Assembly (NCBI RefSeq): GCF_000210295.1
Contig: NC_026740.1
Span: 1,433,691-1,497,690 of the forward strand
DNA: 64,000 bases
Origin: Trypanosoma brucei gambiense DAL972
Taxonomy: Eukaryota > Euglenozoa > Kinetoplastea > Trypanosomatida > Trypanosomatidae
Direction: 5' to 3'
Shown one piece after another: positions 1-9,759 of this stretch. Under the pieces are notes generated by a model. It did not search any database and was not told the origin of the DNA. It saw only the letters and a program-made list of their open reading frames with translations. How positions within the stretch are numbered: position 1 is the stretch's first letter; every line of letters starts with the position of its first letter. Made by a program: the position numbers and the translations under genes.

Positions 1-2
1 TG

Positions 3-3000
3 ATGGAGCGACTATCTATTATCCACACATTCGAGAGTGACTCTACTTTCCTAGCAGAAGTGCCCTCTGTGACACCTCGCAGTTCTGCTGGACTGACAAT
101 GTGTAAGAGCGCAACAGTTACTGAAACGCGTGGGGGACGGTTCACAGGTGACCACGAGGGGCCAGCGAGCATAGATTCTACCCTTGACCTTATTCCCGCT
201 TGCTCGGGCACCAGTGAAGGGGATAGGGAACTGAGTGTTGTGCGCATTGTTCCCGTCAGCGGCTCCGTGGCATTTCACTCACGTTTTCTTGTCCAATTTG
301 AGGCATACTGTCGCCTCAGTCGTCGGCTGCGGCGTGCCATAGAGTGGCTGTTGTTAAGTCATCAGACAGAGCAGAAACGCGTTGGTAGTAGCGCTTCTTC
401 TCTTGACAGTTCCATGTTCGACGTCGATTGTCTCACGCGTGCAACACATCCAGTGGATCCAACGGCTTTTCTTGCGTCTGCTTTTGCGCTTCCCCACGTA
501 GTTTCCGTGTCGCCAACACCATTGGACGAGGAAGATATGTTGGGCCCCCACGGTGAGTTGTGTTCTGCAGATAGGACAAGAGTCGTGCCATACTGTTTTT
601 TCTACTCATCTCCTGAGCAGCGCCTGTTTCGTGGGGGTTCTGTTCCATCTTCGCCCTCAGAGCGATCTGGAATGACGGTGCTCGAACGTTTTGCTGCCGT
701 TGCCAAGGCTACTGGCATATGTGGAATTGTACCACCTCCTCACAATGCTCTCAGCATTAAAAATCGCACAAAAGTTGGATTAACTCTTTTGGCGTACATG
801 GAGGGCTGTTTACCGAGTTGTATCTTCACCGACGGCAATGGGGGCCCCAAGTACGGTTCGGGTGTGGCGGCGGATTTCTTTTCACAGTGGAGCGACGACA
901 TCTTGTGGCGGTTACTCTGCTCGCTGGTTTCTGCTCTGGCAGTCGTGCATGCAGGGGGGTTTCACTATTGCGGTGAGTTGACACCTGCTGACATACTCTG
1001 TTTCGCGATTCCAGGGGAGAATGATCCTGGTGTGGCTGCAGCTGAGGCGTTGATGTCTGGGGAGCAGGAGGGAAGTTCCGAAATTCCTGTGGGCCAGCGG
1101 TTTCACATGTGGGCAGCTGCCAGCGAGCGGCACTGGGCCATAACAGGCGCAACTCCAGCCCATCGTGCCTTCTTTATGCTTACTACGCCGCCGCGATCGC
1201 TTTTTGCTCATTTCCCTGATGACCCACATACAGTGGCTGAGTCCCAGAGGCGTGACATTGTAGCTGCCGGCAGTGTTGTTTTGAAGGTTGTTGAAGAGAT
1301 GAAGCGACGACGTGGACAGTCGGAGACGGGAGGCTGTGTTGAGTTGCTTTTTGTTGCCCAGCGCATGGTTTCTTTGGAAGAGGGTGGTGCTAACCCTTCC
1401 AGGACTGACGCAACGGCGTTAGCTCACCGCTTTGCTCAGCTACAGGTGGTCAGGCTCCGAACACATCTTTGCCTGCTACGCACCGTTGTGGAGGAACGAA
1501 ATGCGCAGCTCGTAACTGCCATTCTCTATGGTCGGAGCTTAGATGGAACCGCTGACAGCCGGAGAAATAACAGGCGGCTCAAAGATAAAAGTGATGAATA
1601 CAGCTCTTCGGGGAGGGAAAAAGCAACCGCTAAACCAAGTCGTGGTCACGAATCTTCTCACGTACGCGATTCTTCCGAAGCTCCACTATTGGTTGGAGAC
1701 GTGAAGTTGCCGACGCTCGCCGAGCGTGAGCGGGCCCTTGCTGAGCGAGAGGAAAAGCTTCGTCAGTTTTTAGTTCTGTACGAGCTAACGGCGGAGCGGC
1801 TAGACGAACTCCCCGTGGGATCTGAGGGTTTTGAATTCCTTCGGCAAATGCTGATGCAGGCACCGTCCAGTAAGTCAGAGAAAACGAGGCCCAAATCATG
1901 CAGTGGTACGCGACCGACTTCTAAAGAGGGCTCAAAAGAGAGGACGCTAACATCCTCATCAACGAGGTCCATATGTGGAACTCCAAGACCTTTAAGGGAT
2001 GCAGTGAGAAGGGCTACTCCTTTGGGTGAAAGAAGGCAGCAAATCTTTTCGAGTTTCACTTCCTCCAAGGCGAAGGATGGTGTGCTTTCTGGTATAACTG
2101 GTAATGGAAGCGCGGGCACGGCGACGTCGAGCTTAATTGTATCTGGGTTGGGGGGTTTAAGTAAGGAGAAGCGACCGTTGCGCACCATTTGCAGACAGTC
2201 AGTTACCCGTACGCATTCATCTTCCTCACATCGTTGCGGAAGCGCGAGGCCAAATGTGTCGTCAGTGGTGCAACGGGTTGGTGTGAAGACTCCAACGTCT
2301 TCGAGGAATAAAACGGATAGTCCAAAGAGGGCAAATTCCATCGAACGTACAGATGAATCGCAGCTGAAGGGCTGTTTTCTCGATATACCCTTCGCTAGGA
2401 CCGCCAATCGCATAGAAGCATCAGAGAAACTTAAAAATACCCCGAGGACGGCGTCATCACCGTTGACCAAGGGACTTGGAAGGCCACTGGCAAGCAGATC
2501 ACCAACAAGAGTGGGTGCCACCGCAGTGACGCTGCATCGAGAGTCAGCGGATAGGGAACTGTTGCGGTCTACTCAAGCCGTACGGCCGGAGCGTCAGTCA
2601 GGTGACAATGACACATCGCTTCCCAATATGGCGGCCAATTCGTTGCTTCGACTCTCCGCAAGGGCTCGGACACCCCAGCAGGTGCGCAACGCCGCAACAA
2701 AACCAAGCGTTACCAACACTTCCTCAACTTCTGCTGCACAGGGACTGGTCCCTGGTTTGGCGCTCCCAAGTAATTCCACATCGGTACACCCCAACGGAAA
2801 GTTACTCCACACAGCAACCGAGGGGGTGTCAGCAAACCATGAAGCTGCCGCACAACCAAAGCAAGAGGCTGTTTCGTGTGCAAAAACCCAGGTCAAGACC
2901 CTGACAAGTGAGGAAACTGTCAAGCAAAGAAAGCAATCTGAGAGGGTGGACCCACCCCCCACTAATGCAGATGGCTCTTCACCAGGTTTCTCGCCGGTGA

Positions 3001-3557
3001 ACAACTGTGGGGGAATAATGACGGTTATAGATATGAACGATGACAACCAGGTGGTTATGGGGGGAGGGGGTAGTTCTTTGAATTCCGTGGGACGCTGCAA
3101 CGTTGGTAGTCCTTCTAACACGGCAGAATCGTCGGGGGGCCGCGCATGTGGAGCCGGGGAATTCAGTGCAGCCATCACCGATAGGAGTTTAAGCACTGCT
3201 GCATCTGAAGGTGCCCGAGCCCACAACGAAAAAAGGACCATGTTTGGCCCACAACAGCAGCCCTCGGTGCGTCCTGGCTACCGTTCGGATCGCGAAGGCC
3301 CTGGCACTCCTCGGTCCCTTCGCCCTCGAGTGTGTGACGGGTGGGTCGATAATCACCTTGCTGCACTTGAGCGGATGAGAACCGATTTTCACCAATCAGA
3401 AGCTACCAAAAGCATACGAAATACTCCTAATGGCAAGTTGCTGACAGCAGGGCTTGCTGCGACGCATCTCGCCGACCAATCAGATTCTGCTTTGTGCGCG
3501 AATGCGAGCTCGGGAAATAGTGCTGATAGATCCACTCTAGTAAACAGCGAAAATTGA
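3..3557 (+). CDS. Degenerate protein-kinase-like protein with long disordered tail
   Basis: A 1184-residue frame opening at the first ATG of the window; the true start may lie upstream, so treat the 5' end as possibly partial. Residues about 235-480 read as a kinase-like fold without catalytic residues: a segment near 299-325 (ALAVVHAGGFHYCGELTPADIL) sits where the HRD loop should be but lacks the HRD Asp, no DFG is seen, and a DIVAAGSVVLKVVEEM helix near 420 resembles the alpha-F region. A heptad-like helix (residues about 569-605, ERERALAEREEKLRQFL) follows, then about 570 residues rich in Ser, Thr, Arg and Gly, probably disordered. The order pseudokinase then coiled coil recalls PAN3 of the PAN2-PAN3 deadenylase, but the tail is not PAN3-like, so that is only a guess. 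Codon usage matches the neighbours. Confidence 0.8.
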   Translation: MERLSIIHTFESDSTFLAEVPSVTPRSSAGLTMCKSATVTETRGGRFTGDHEGPASIDSTLDLIPACSGTSEGDRELSVVRIVPVSGSVAFHSRFLVQFEAYCRLSRRLRRAIEWLLLSHQTEQKRVGSSASSLDSSMFDVDCLTRATHPVDPTAFLASAFALPHVVSVSPTPLDEEDMLGPHGELCSADRTRVVPYCFFYSSPEQRLFRGGSVPSSPSERSGMTVLERFAAVAKATGICGIVPPPHNALSIKNRTKVGLTLLAYMEGCLPSCIFTDGNGGPKYGSGVAADFFSQWSDDILWRLLCSLVSALAVVHAGGFHYCGELTPADILCFAIPGENDPGVAAAEALMSGEQEGSSEIPVGQRFHMWAAASERHWAITGATPAHRAFFMLTTPPRSLFAHFPDDPHTVAESQRRDIVAAGSVVLKVVEEMKRRRGQSETGGCVELLFVAQRMVSLEEGGANPSRTDATALAHRFAQLQVVRLRTHLCLLRTVVEERNAQLVTAILYGRSLDGTADSRRNNRRLKDKSDEYSSSGREKATAKPSRGHESSHVRDSSEAPLLVGDVKLPTLAERERALAEREEKLRQFLVLYELTAERLDELPVGSEGFEFLRQMLMQAPSSKSEKTRPKSCSGTRPTSKEGSKERTLTSSSTRSICGTPRPLRDAVRRATPLGERRQQIFSSFTSSKAKDGVLSGITGNGSAGTATSSLIVSGLGGLSKEKRPLRTICRQSVTRTHSSSSHRCGSARPNVSSVVQRVGVKTPTSSRNKTDSPKRANSIERTDESQLKGCFLDIPFARTANRIEASEKLKNTPRTASSPLTKGLGRPLASRSPTRVGATAVTLHRESADRELLRSTQAVRPERQSGDNDTSLPNMAANSLLRLSARARTPQQVRNAATKPSVTNTSSTSAAQGLVPGLALPSNSTSVHPNGKLLHTATEGVSANHEAAAQPKQEAVSCAKTQVKTLTSEETVKQRKQSERVDPPPTNADGSSPGFSPVNNCGGIMTVIDMNDDNQVVMGGGGSSLNSVGRCNVGSPSNTAESSGGRACGAGEFSAAITDRSLSTAASEGARAHNEKRTMFGPQQQPSVRPGYRSDREGPGTPRSLRPRVCDGWVDNHLAALERMRTDFHQSEATKSIRNTPNGKLLTAGLAATHLADQSDSALCANASSGNSADRSTLVNSEN

Positions 3558-4324
3558 TCGTTGGTCGTCCTCCTTAGTACCCAGCATGGGAGGGCTTGGA
3601 CACACCAAAGTGACTTCAGAGGAATGAACCGTCTCAAGAGGTTCGGAGTGACCTAGCAACATGTGGAGTGTCCAGTTTAATAAGGAGGTGTCTTCGTGGA
3701 AGTATTCATGAGGGGATTTTGAAAAAGTGTTGGGGGTCTGGTGCGCCCTTCTGTGACAAAGAACGTGAGGAAAACAGCGTAGTGAGAATGGAGCTGTGGG
3801 TGTGCGTGGGGTAAACTGATTTGAGCTGACGGTACAGCGCTGGTGATAAATACTGCTTACGTGTACGCCCATGTTTTCATCACTTCGAAGTGTAGTCTGG
3901 TCATCGGTCTCTGGATATATAGAATGAAACTAAGGTAAACGAATGAAATGTTTGTTGATATCCGAACGGTATCTCCACATTTCCATTTTCTACGTTTACC
4001 GCAGGCTTAATTTAAAGGGGAAAGCGGAGTTTTTTTTTTTAATTCCAGTTTTTATTTTGCCTTAACTGTCCATTTCATTGTTGTTGTTTTTGTGCCATTG
4101 AGTGATTACATTTGTCTTGTTTCGTTTGCTTGCTCCAACCCTCTTTCTTTTATAGTAACTGGGCTGACCAATGAGCGGACTGAATATGTTTCTTCCTTCG
4201 TAAACACTTATTCTTTGTCGCTTATTTTAACATGCGCTTCCCCACTTTCTCCATCTTGTACGATGACCTAAAGGGGAAGGTGGCAACGTTCACCTACTGC
4301 TACTTCCTTTTGCAATAATACGGA
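3558..4324 (+). other. Intergenic: 3' UTR and trans-splice region
   Basis: No gene seen. A T-run lies at about 4030-4040. A long pyrimidine-rich stretch (about 4110-4152) ends in TATAG, AG at 4154-4155, a good spliced-leader acceptor giving the downstream gene a 5' UTR of about 169 nt. Confidence 0.6.
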
Positions 4325-6499
4325 ATGGAAGATGACATTATACAAGGTCGCTGTTCCGCTATCATCCAACAAATCGTGTGCGCTGGCGCACCACAGCAAG
4401 CACCCAACCAAAAGCGCCTCCTTACTGCGGCGGCAGAGGCGTTACGACATCAAGCCATGTTAATGTATCGTCTTTGTCGAGCGAGGAAAGAAAAACTATC
4501 GGATGATCAGACAGAGGATGCGGCTTATTGTGTACTAGCCTCTGTGGCCTCACTCCAGCCTGCGCTCTGGGCGAAACTCACCGATTGGGCCCATTTATTG
4601 CGACCAAAACAGCCTGTATTACGTTTTCTTTCCCCTATACCAATGATTGTGAAGTTGAAGGAGGTCCTTCACTTCATTGCTCGCACCGCCCATTTACAGG
4701 TTGGTTCATCGACAACAGCACTGAATTTGGCACTATCAAAGTCGCCAGTAGAACGGCCAGCCGCGGCTTCGGTTCCTGAAGGTGCTGCGGTGGTCACTGG
4801 GCAGAGGTCCGAGCCAACAAGGGACTCCACAACAAATCATGGTTCGTACCGTAAGCGTGGACGAGAAGAGAAAAGCAAAACGCATGAAACCACATTGGGG
4901 CCCCAACTTGCCCTACAAGTAGCCTTTGCGTATTTCCGTCTCACCGTACCTAATGCAAAGAAGCTTCAAGCTGTTATTGTCACGCGCGAATCTGAAGACG
5001 ATGGCACGAAATTAGTTGCTCAATTGGAAGACACCCTGATGATGAGGGGTTGCCCCATTTCGCATCACTTATCGTCCGGAAATGGAACAACAAGTACCAG
5101 TAGCGGCGTGCACGCCCACCCAAATTTACTTAAGCTAGGGGATGATGCGGATGACGAGGAGAACTTTGATGCTCCCTCTACGCTGTTACCTCTTGCATAT
5201 CCTGCATCGTTGGGGTCATTGGTTTCCCCAAGAAATACAAATGGTGTAGAAACCACTCCTATTTTCGCCTCACCGATCAGTCTACCAGCGTTGGCTGACG
5301 CCATAGATACGACCCGCTCAGCGCTATACTATAGTCGACTGCAGCGGTGTTTGCGGAACCCACTCCTGTTTTCACCATTGGAATGCGCTAGTGTTGAGGG
5401 GGGTATTCTACCAACCGGCGCAGCTACATCATTAGACTCCCGGTTTTTCCCCGTATCGTTTAGCGGTTCGCTGGATGGAAATTCCACGATGTTATTTTCA
5501 TCACCCGCACACTTTCTTCATCCCGCCCGCGCTTGCCCGCAATCGCTTTTGCCTCTCCCCCCTCAGATGGTAACTGCGGAGTACCTGTGGAAACGGTTGC
5601 TTGTGGCTGGTCTGTGGCTCCTTTCTGCGAGCGGCGACCCCGCATCAGCGATTGATAGTCGCGTGCTGCACTACTGTTGTCGTGTTGTCAAGGCAGCCTC
5701 GAGGGGCGATGTGGTGTGCCTGGTGTGTGACGATCTCGTGCGGGAAAGACCTACACTATACATCTCTGCGCTGGCACGCCCAACTGGGGGAACCGTTGGG
5801 GGAGTGCAGGGGGAGAAGGATCATAGGTCCTGGGAGGAAATGAAATGCATGCCAGTAGAAAAGACCCCACCGGGCGAGGCAGCACATGGTGGTGGTCCCT
5901 TAGCATGCGAAGTGCTTCGGGTCCTATCGAAAGAGTTGCATGAAAAATCCTATGAGCTCGTTGCGAGAGGTACGGTTGGACAATGTAATACTTCGGGCAC
6001 CTTGGGACTTGCAGCGGGGGCGCAGAATTCAGGGGGTGGTGCTGAGAGCTGTATCGGGAGAACCAATCCCACTTTGCCAACCTTGCGCGAACTCGTGGAC
6101 GAGGTGAGGAGCACCTACCCGGTTGAAGCTTGTCGTGCCGCGCTCATTGGTGGTATGGACGGTGAGGCGGCAATGCGCTGCTTGTTGCTTCGGTGTGGTG
6201 ATGTTAACGAAGACGACGCGTTGTCGTATCCCTGCTGTCCACACAATACACAGGAGACTGTTGGCGCGTATGGGTGTGCAACTGCTTCGCTGAACGTCGA
6301 CGGATTACTGTCCGTCGTGCCTTACGTTCCACGGCTTCGTGAGACTGATGGGGTTCTCGAATGCGCCGGCTGTTTTCTTCTGTTCCACCAGTCGTGTGTG
6401 TGCCCCACGCAGCGTGACATTGCGGGAGGGTGCTTTCTCTGTCACAACTGCCGTTTGAGGCGTACCGGCCAGTTCAGGTTAGACCAGCCGGTTGCATAG
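4325..6499 (+). CDS. Conserved-type protein with C-terminal PHD-like zinc finger
   Basis: 724 residues from a clear ATG. The N-terminal about 130 residues are helical (LTAAAEALRHQAMLMYRL...), followed by polar linkers. The C-terminus (about 670-712) reads DGVLECAGCFLLFHQSCV then C-x9-C-x2-C-x2-C, close to the second half of a PHD finger (Asp-Gly-x-x-x-Cys-x2-Cys-x4-His-x3-Cys). The preceding Cys-rich stretch (YPCCPHNTQ... GYGC) could supply the first zinc ligands, with unusual spacing. PHD fingers usually read histone tails or act as protein-protein modules, so a chromatin role is plausible but inferred. The rest resembles no family I recognise. Terminal position of the finger right before the stop is common in chromatin factors. 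Alternative: a RING/TFIIS-like treble-clef zinc binder. Confidence 0.85.
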   Translation: MEDDIIQGRCSAIIQQIVCAGAPQQAPNQKRLLTAAAEALRHQAMLMYRLCRARKEKLSDDQTEDAAYCVLASVASLQPALWAKLTDWAHLLRPKQPVLRFLSPIPMIVKLKEVLHFIARTAHLQVGSSTTALNLALSKSPVERPAAASVPEGAAVVTGQRSEPTRDSTTNHGSYRKRGREEKSKTHETTLGPQLALQVAFAYFRLTVPNAKKLQAVIVTRESEDDGTKLVAQLEDTLMMRGCPISHHLSSGNGTTSTSSGVHAHPNLLKLGDDADDEENFDAPSTLLPLAYPASLGSLVSPRNTNGVETTPIFASPISLPALADAIDTTRSALYYSRLQRCLRNPLLFSPLECASVEGGILPTGAATSLDSRFFPVSFSGSLDGNSTMLFSSPAHFLHPARACPQSLLPLPPQMVTAEYLWKRLLVAGLWLLSASGDPASAIDSRVLHYCCRVVKAASRGDVVCLVCDDLVRERPTLYISALARPTGGTVGGVQGEKDHRSWEEMKCMPVEKTPPGEAAHGGGPLACEVLRVLSKELHEKSYELVARGTVGQCNTSGTLGLAAGAQNSGGGAESCIGRTNPTLPTLRELVDEVRSTYPVEACRAALIGGMDGEAAMRCLLLRCGDVNEDDALSYPCCPHNTQETVGAYGCATASLNVDGLLSVVPYVPRLRETDGVLECAGCFLLFHQSCVCPTQRDIAGGCFLCHNCRLRRTGQFRLDQPVA

Positions 6500-7062
6500 T
6501 GCTTTTTTGGTATGTGTATATGTGTGTGCTTCTCATAGATATGATTTGAGCGCGCGGAGTTAAGTAGTCATTATTATTGCTATTCCCACTACCTAGTGTG
6601 AAGCCACGGGGTTCTATTTTCCATACCTCCCGCCTCTTTTATGCCGGATGTTGCTATTGCCACCCGATAATATTCCTTTTTTGTTTTCCTTTGTTATTTT
6701 CTTCCTTGTCCGAACAACTGGCCGTTCCGCGCGTTTCTGGTTGTTATTCGTGTCGGTGAAACGTGATGGTCGCTTGGGGAGTGAAGCCAGCCATAACCGA
6801 AGGAGGAAATACCGTACGGAGTCGGCAGTGAAGAAGTGCCTGAGCTGCATCCACTGCCTCAAAGAAAGTGCGAAGCTTAAACTGAAAGAAAGTACGTTGG
6901 GGTGAGAAGTAAGCGACAAAAAGTTTTCCAGCAGCTAAAAAAAGTCGGCAGAACGAAAAGGAGTAAGGAGGTATTGGAAAATACAAAGAGAGCGTGAAGC
7001 CGAGGGCGAAGAAAAAACAACTAAAGAAGTCAGAACTACTAGGGGAAGGAGTGAAATCGGTA
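6500..7062 (+). other. Intergenic with polypyrimidine tract and purine-rich leader
   Basis: No gene seen. A strong T/C tract runs at about 6660-6715; the first AG after it is 6780-6781. Downstream, about 6890-7060 is markedly purine-rich. The following reading frame is open back to a GTG at 6994, but ATG at 7063 is the supported start. Confidence 0.5.
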
Positions 7063-9759
7063 ATGAGCCTGGTACAGAACCAAGTTTCAGGCAACCCATA
7101 TGGGAGACAGTCCTTTCTCGTAGTGTTCGACTTTGATCACACTGTTGTGGACTGCAACAGCGACGATGCGGTACCACAGTGTTTAGGTCGTGAAAAGTTC
7201 AGGGAGGAGCTTCTTCGGAGTGAAGAGGGGAAAATACAGTGGACTAATGTGTGTGATGCCGTCGTGGCTCCCTTTACAAAGCAGCAACTCGAGGACGCCG
7301 TGATAGAGGGCATCGAAATGGACAAGGACATGCCCGATGTGTTCCGCTTTCTTGCGCAAGGACACGCAAGGGTGGTGAGTGGCGAGGGTGGTGGAAACTT
7401 CTTCCCTGATGTGGAAATTGCATTTGCGAGTGACGCGAATCATCTCTTCATTGAAGCCACCATTGACCACCATCTTTCTTTCGCACGGGGGTCCATCTCT
7501 CAGATACACAGTAACCCCTTTCATGAAGTAAATAACGGGGTTGGTGAAGGCGATCGTAAGTGTCGTGTTACGTGGTATGAGCCCACGGGGCACGATTGTC
7601 GAAGCTGCGCTGACCGCGATCACCCAAACATGTGCAAAAGCCTCATCATTGCTCGCTTACTTCACAGCACTCGACTTATTGACCCAACTGTCATTTTTGT
7701 TGGTGATGGTGAAAACGATTACTGTCCCGTGTTGAACGCACTTCGGCCAAGAGACTGCATACTGGCACGTCGTAATTTCTCCATCCACAAAGCCCTTGCA
7801 GACCCCAGCTACACCAGTGGGTGTTGCAGGGTTGGGCTGTGGGAGAATGCAAAGGAAATGCTGTCATGCTTAAAACAACTAATGTCTCCGGGGCTGCGGC
7901 TTCCAACACTCGTGCGATTCAAAGACGTAGGTCCCCACGAGTTTCGCGCGGTTACGTTATCAACTCGGATGCCGCAGGTGCTCAGTCGCACGCTTGCGGA
8001 CAATGCGGCAGAGGTTAGTCCCGAAGGCCGGCGTCTGATGGACATGCTGATCGAGGATACTAAGCAAAACGGGCCGGTGCCGTCGCTCCCTGGTCAGAGC
8101 GTGGTTTCCCCTTGGTTGCAGGCATACGCCTCGACGGTAGAGTTTGACCATGCGGCCCATCAGATTGGGGAGCACAGCAAAGCACCTGCCGTCCCCAGGT
8201 GGGGACAACTTCCTTGGTTGCAGGGAGAGATATATTTTTACAACGTGTTTGCGCAGTATATGTTGCTGGGGAAGGCTAACCCCCCTAGCGTATCCGAGGA
8301 CAAGAGTACCCTGATGCCAAACCTTGTGACACCTTATGCCACTTGCACTCCTTTAAAAGCCCAGGGGTCCGGTGCTTCCTCTGTCGCGGAGATACAAGCG
8401 AGCGGTTCCACCCCACTTCAGTTCTTTAACCCTGCCAGGCTTGCCTGGAACAGTAAACAGAACGGGGAGTTACTCAGTGTTGGAGACAGCGTGGTCCTAC
8501 GCGACAAGTCGAAGAGTTATTACGAAATCATGGGTGGTGATTCACTCGTCAAACGGCATGACCACTTCCAATCGTATCGTGATTTCTTTCTGCGAGAGAA
8601 GCGCGAGGTAATCCACAAATTCCTGCGTCCAAAAATATGTCCGATGCTCGCTTGCATTCCATGGGAGACGAATGAGGAATTTATCACTGTACTCTTGCGC
8701 TGGATGCTATGGGGCAATGCCATTGACCTCTCTATGTTTACGTTGGAGGGGCTACAGGTGGCATCACATGTTGGCGAAGCGAAGGGTTCGGAGAAGTGGA
8801 GCAAAGTTGAAGAGTTGCGTGCAGCGGAGTCAACGGCAGCAAGGGGGCAGGATGAACGTATTGTGGGAAACCAACTCGAAGAGATTGCTAAGGTTGTGCG
8901 CCGAATCGTTCGAGACGAGCCCACAACAAGCGGTGGTACGACCAGAAGTCGCACCGTTAATATTGTGATGGACAACGTCGGAGTTGAATGTGTGGCTGAC
9001 CTCATCTTTACTTTATGGCTTCTCAATCATCACCCATCTCTGCGTGTCGTGCTCCACGTAAAGAGCATTCCGTACTATGTGTCAGATGTAACACCACCAG
9101 ATTTTGATTTTCTCCTGAACGAGCTGGAAGAGTGCTCAAAACAAGATGTTGATCTCACGAGAATTCTCATACCTTTTGTGAAGGCGCTTCGTGAGGGTTT
9201 CAGCAGCGGCAGAATTTGTATTGATGCCGATCCGTTTTGGACTCAACCTTGTGAGTACCGCGAAATGCCACCCCACGTGTGCAACTCATTTTTCTTTAGC
9301 CAGCGTGTGTCGGCAAGCGAGGAGGCTCAAGGAGAGTACCCATCATCAAGTCGTGAACTGTTTCCTCGCAGGTTGTACGCGGGACATTCTGCTCTCGTCA
9401 TATTTAAGGGTGATTTGAATTTCCGACGCCTTATTGGCGACCGACACTGGGACAACCGATCATTCATGTCGACAATAAAGCCATGCGAGCGCACTTCTCC
9501 ATCTGTTGCGTCAACTCTGCTTGCTGACACTCCGTGTAGTGGGGACGAGAGCACGGCGGTGGCGCCGAGCTTTGAGAACATTGTGTCTGCCTTTTGGCCC
9601 GTGCTAACCGTTCCAGTGTGCGCGATACGCACCATAAAGAGTGAGCTCTGCGTGGGAGTACCGTTCCAGAAACAGGACAAACTTGACTCCAGTGACCCGA
9701 AGTGGAGAACGTCCGGCAGTTTTGGGGTTGTTTTAATTGCCACCGGAGAGAGTCACTGA
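7063..9759 (+). CDS. PHOSPHO-type HAD phosphatase fused to ARMT1/DUF89 metal-dependent phosphatase
   Basis: 898 residues from the ATG at 7063. Residues about 15-260 are a HAD-family PHOSPHO1/2-like phosphatase: nucleophile motif FDFDHTVVDCNSD (D23, D25) and a C-terminal VGDGENDYCPV motif (D215, D219) followed by PRDCILARRNFSIHK, as in the phosphoethanolamine/phosphocholine and pyridoxal-phosphate phosphatase family. From about 285 the protein is DUF89, closest to the ARMT1-like subfamily III: FRAVTLSTRMPQVL, LPWLQGEIYFYNVF, DNVGVECVADL (metal site D637, N638), SIPYYVSDVTPPDF, KGDLNFRRLIGD (K785, D787) and IRTIKSEL. This family hydrolyses damaged or unwanted phosphometabolites (for example fructose 1-phosphate). 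All key residues of both domains are present, so two active sites in one chain are likely. Substrates cannot be read from the sequence. No targeting signal or membrane segment is seen. Confidence 0.92.
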   Translation: MSLVQNQVSGNPYGRQSFLVVFDFDHTVVDCNSDDAVPQCLGREKFREELLRSEEGKIQWTNVCDAVVAPFTKQQLEDAVIEGIEMDKDMPDVFRFLAQGHARVVSGEGGGNFFPDVEIAFASDANHLFIEATIDHHLSFARGSISQIHSNPFHEVNNGVGEGDRKCRVTWYEPTGHDCRSCADRDHPNMCKSLIIARLLHSTRLIDPTVIFVGDGENDYCPVLNALRPRDCILARRNFSIHKALADPSYTSGCCRVGLWENAKEMLSCLKQLMSPGLRLPTLVRFKDVGPHEFRAVTLSTRMPQVLSRTLADNAAEVSPEGRRLMDMLIEDTKQNGPVPSLPGQSVVSPWLQAYASTVEFDHAAHQIGEHSKAPAVPRWGQLPWLQGEIYFYNVFAQYMLLGKANPPSVSEDKSTLMPNLVTPYATCTPLKAQGSGASSVAEIQASGSTPLQFFNPARLAWNSKQNGELLSVGDSVVLRDKSKSYYEIMGGDSLVKRHDHFQSYRDFFLREKREVIHKFLRPKICPMLACIPWETNEEFITVLLRWMLWGNAIDLSMFTLEGLQVASHVGEAKGSEKWSKVEELRAAESTAARGQDERIVGNQLEEIAKVVRRIVRDEPTTSGGTTRSRTVNIVMDNVGVECVADLIFTLWLLNHHPSLRVVLHVKSIPYYVSDVTPPDFDFLLNELEECSKQDVDLTRILIPFVKALREGFSSGRICIDADPFWTQPCEYREMPPHVCNSFFFSQRVSASEEAQGEYPSSSRELFPRRLYAGHSALVIFKGDLNFRRLIGDRHWDNRSFMSTIKPCERTSPSVASTLLADTPCSGDESTAVAPSFENIVSAFWPVLTVPVCAIRTIKSELCVGVPFQKQDKLDSSDPKWRTSGSFGVVLIATGESH

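Noticed and set aside
1763..2521. 252-codon minus-strand frame
   Set aside because: Lies fully inside the first gene, with no domain and no splice tract on that strand; it follows from low stop density opposite a Ser/Arg-rich sequence.
6994..7062. 23-residue Lys-rich N-terminal extension of the phosphatase fusion
   Set aside because: Would need a GTG start; ATG at 7063 directly precedes the conserved HAD domain.
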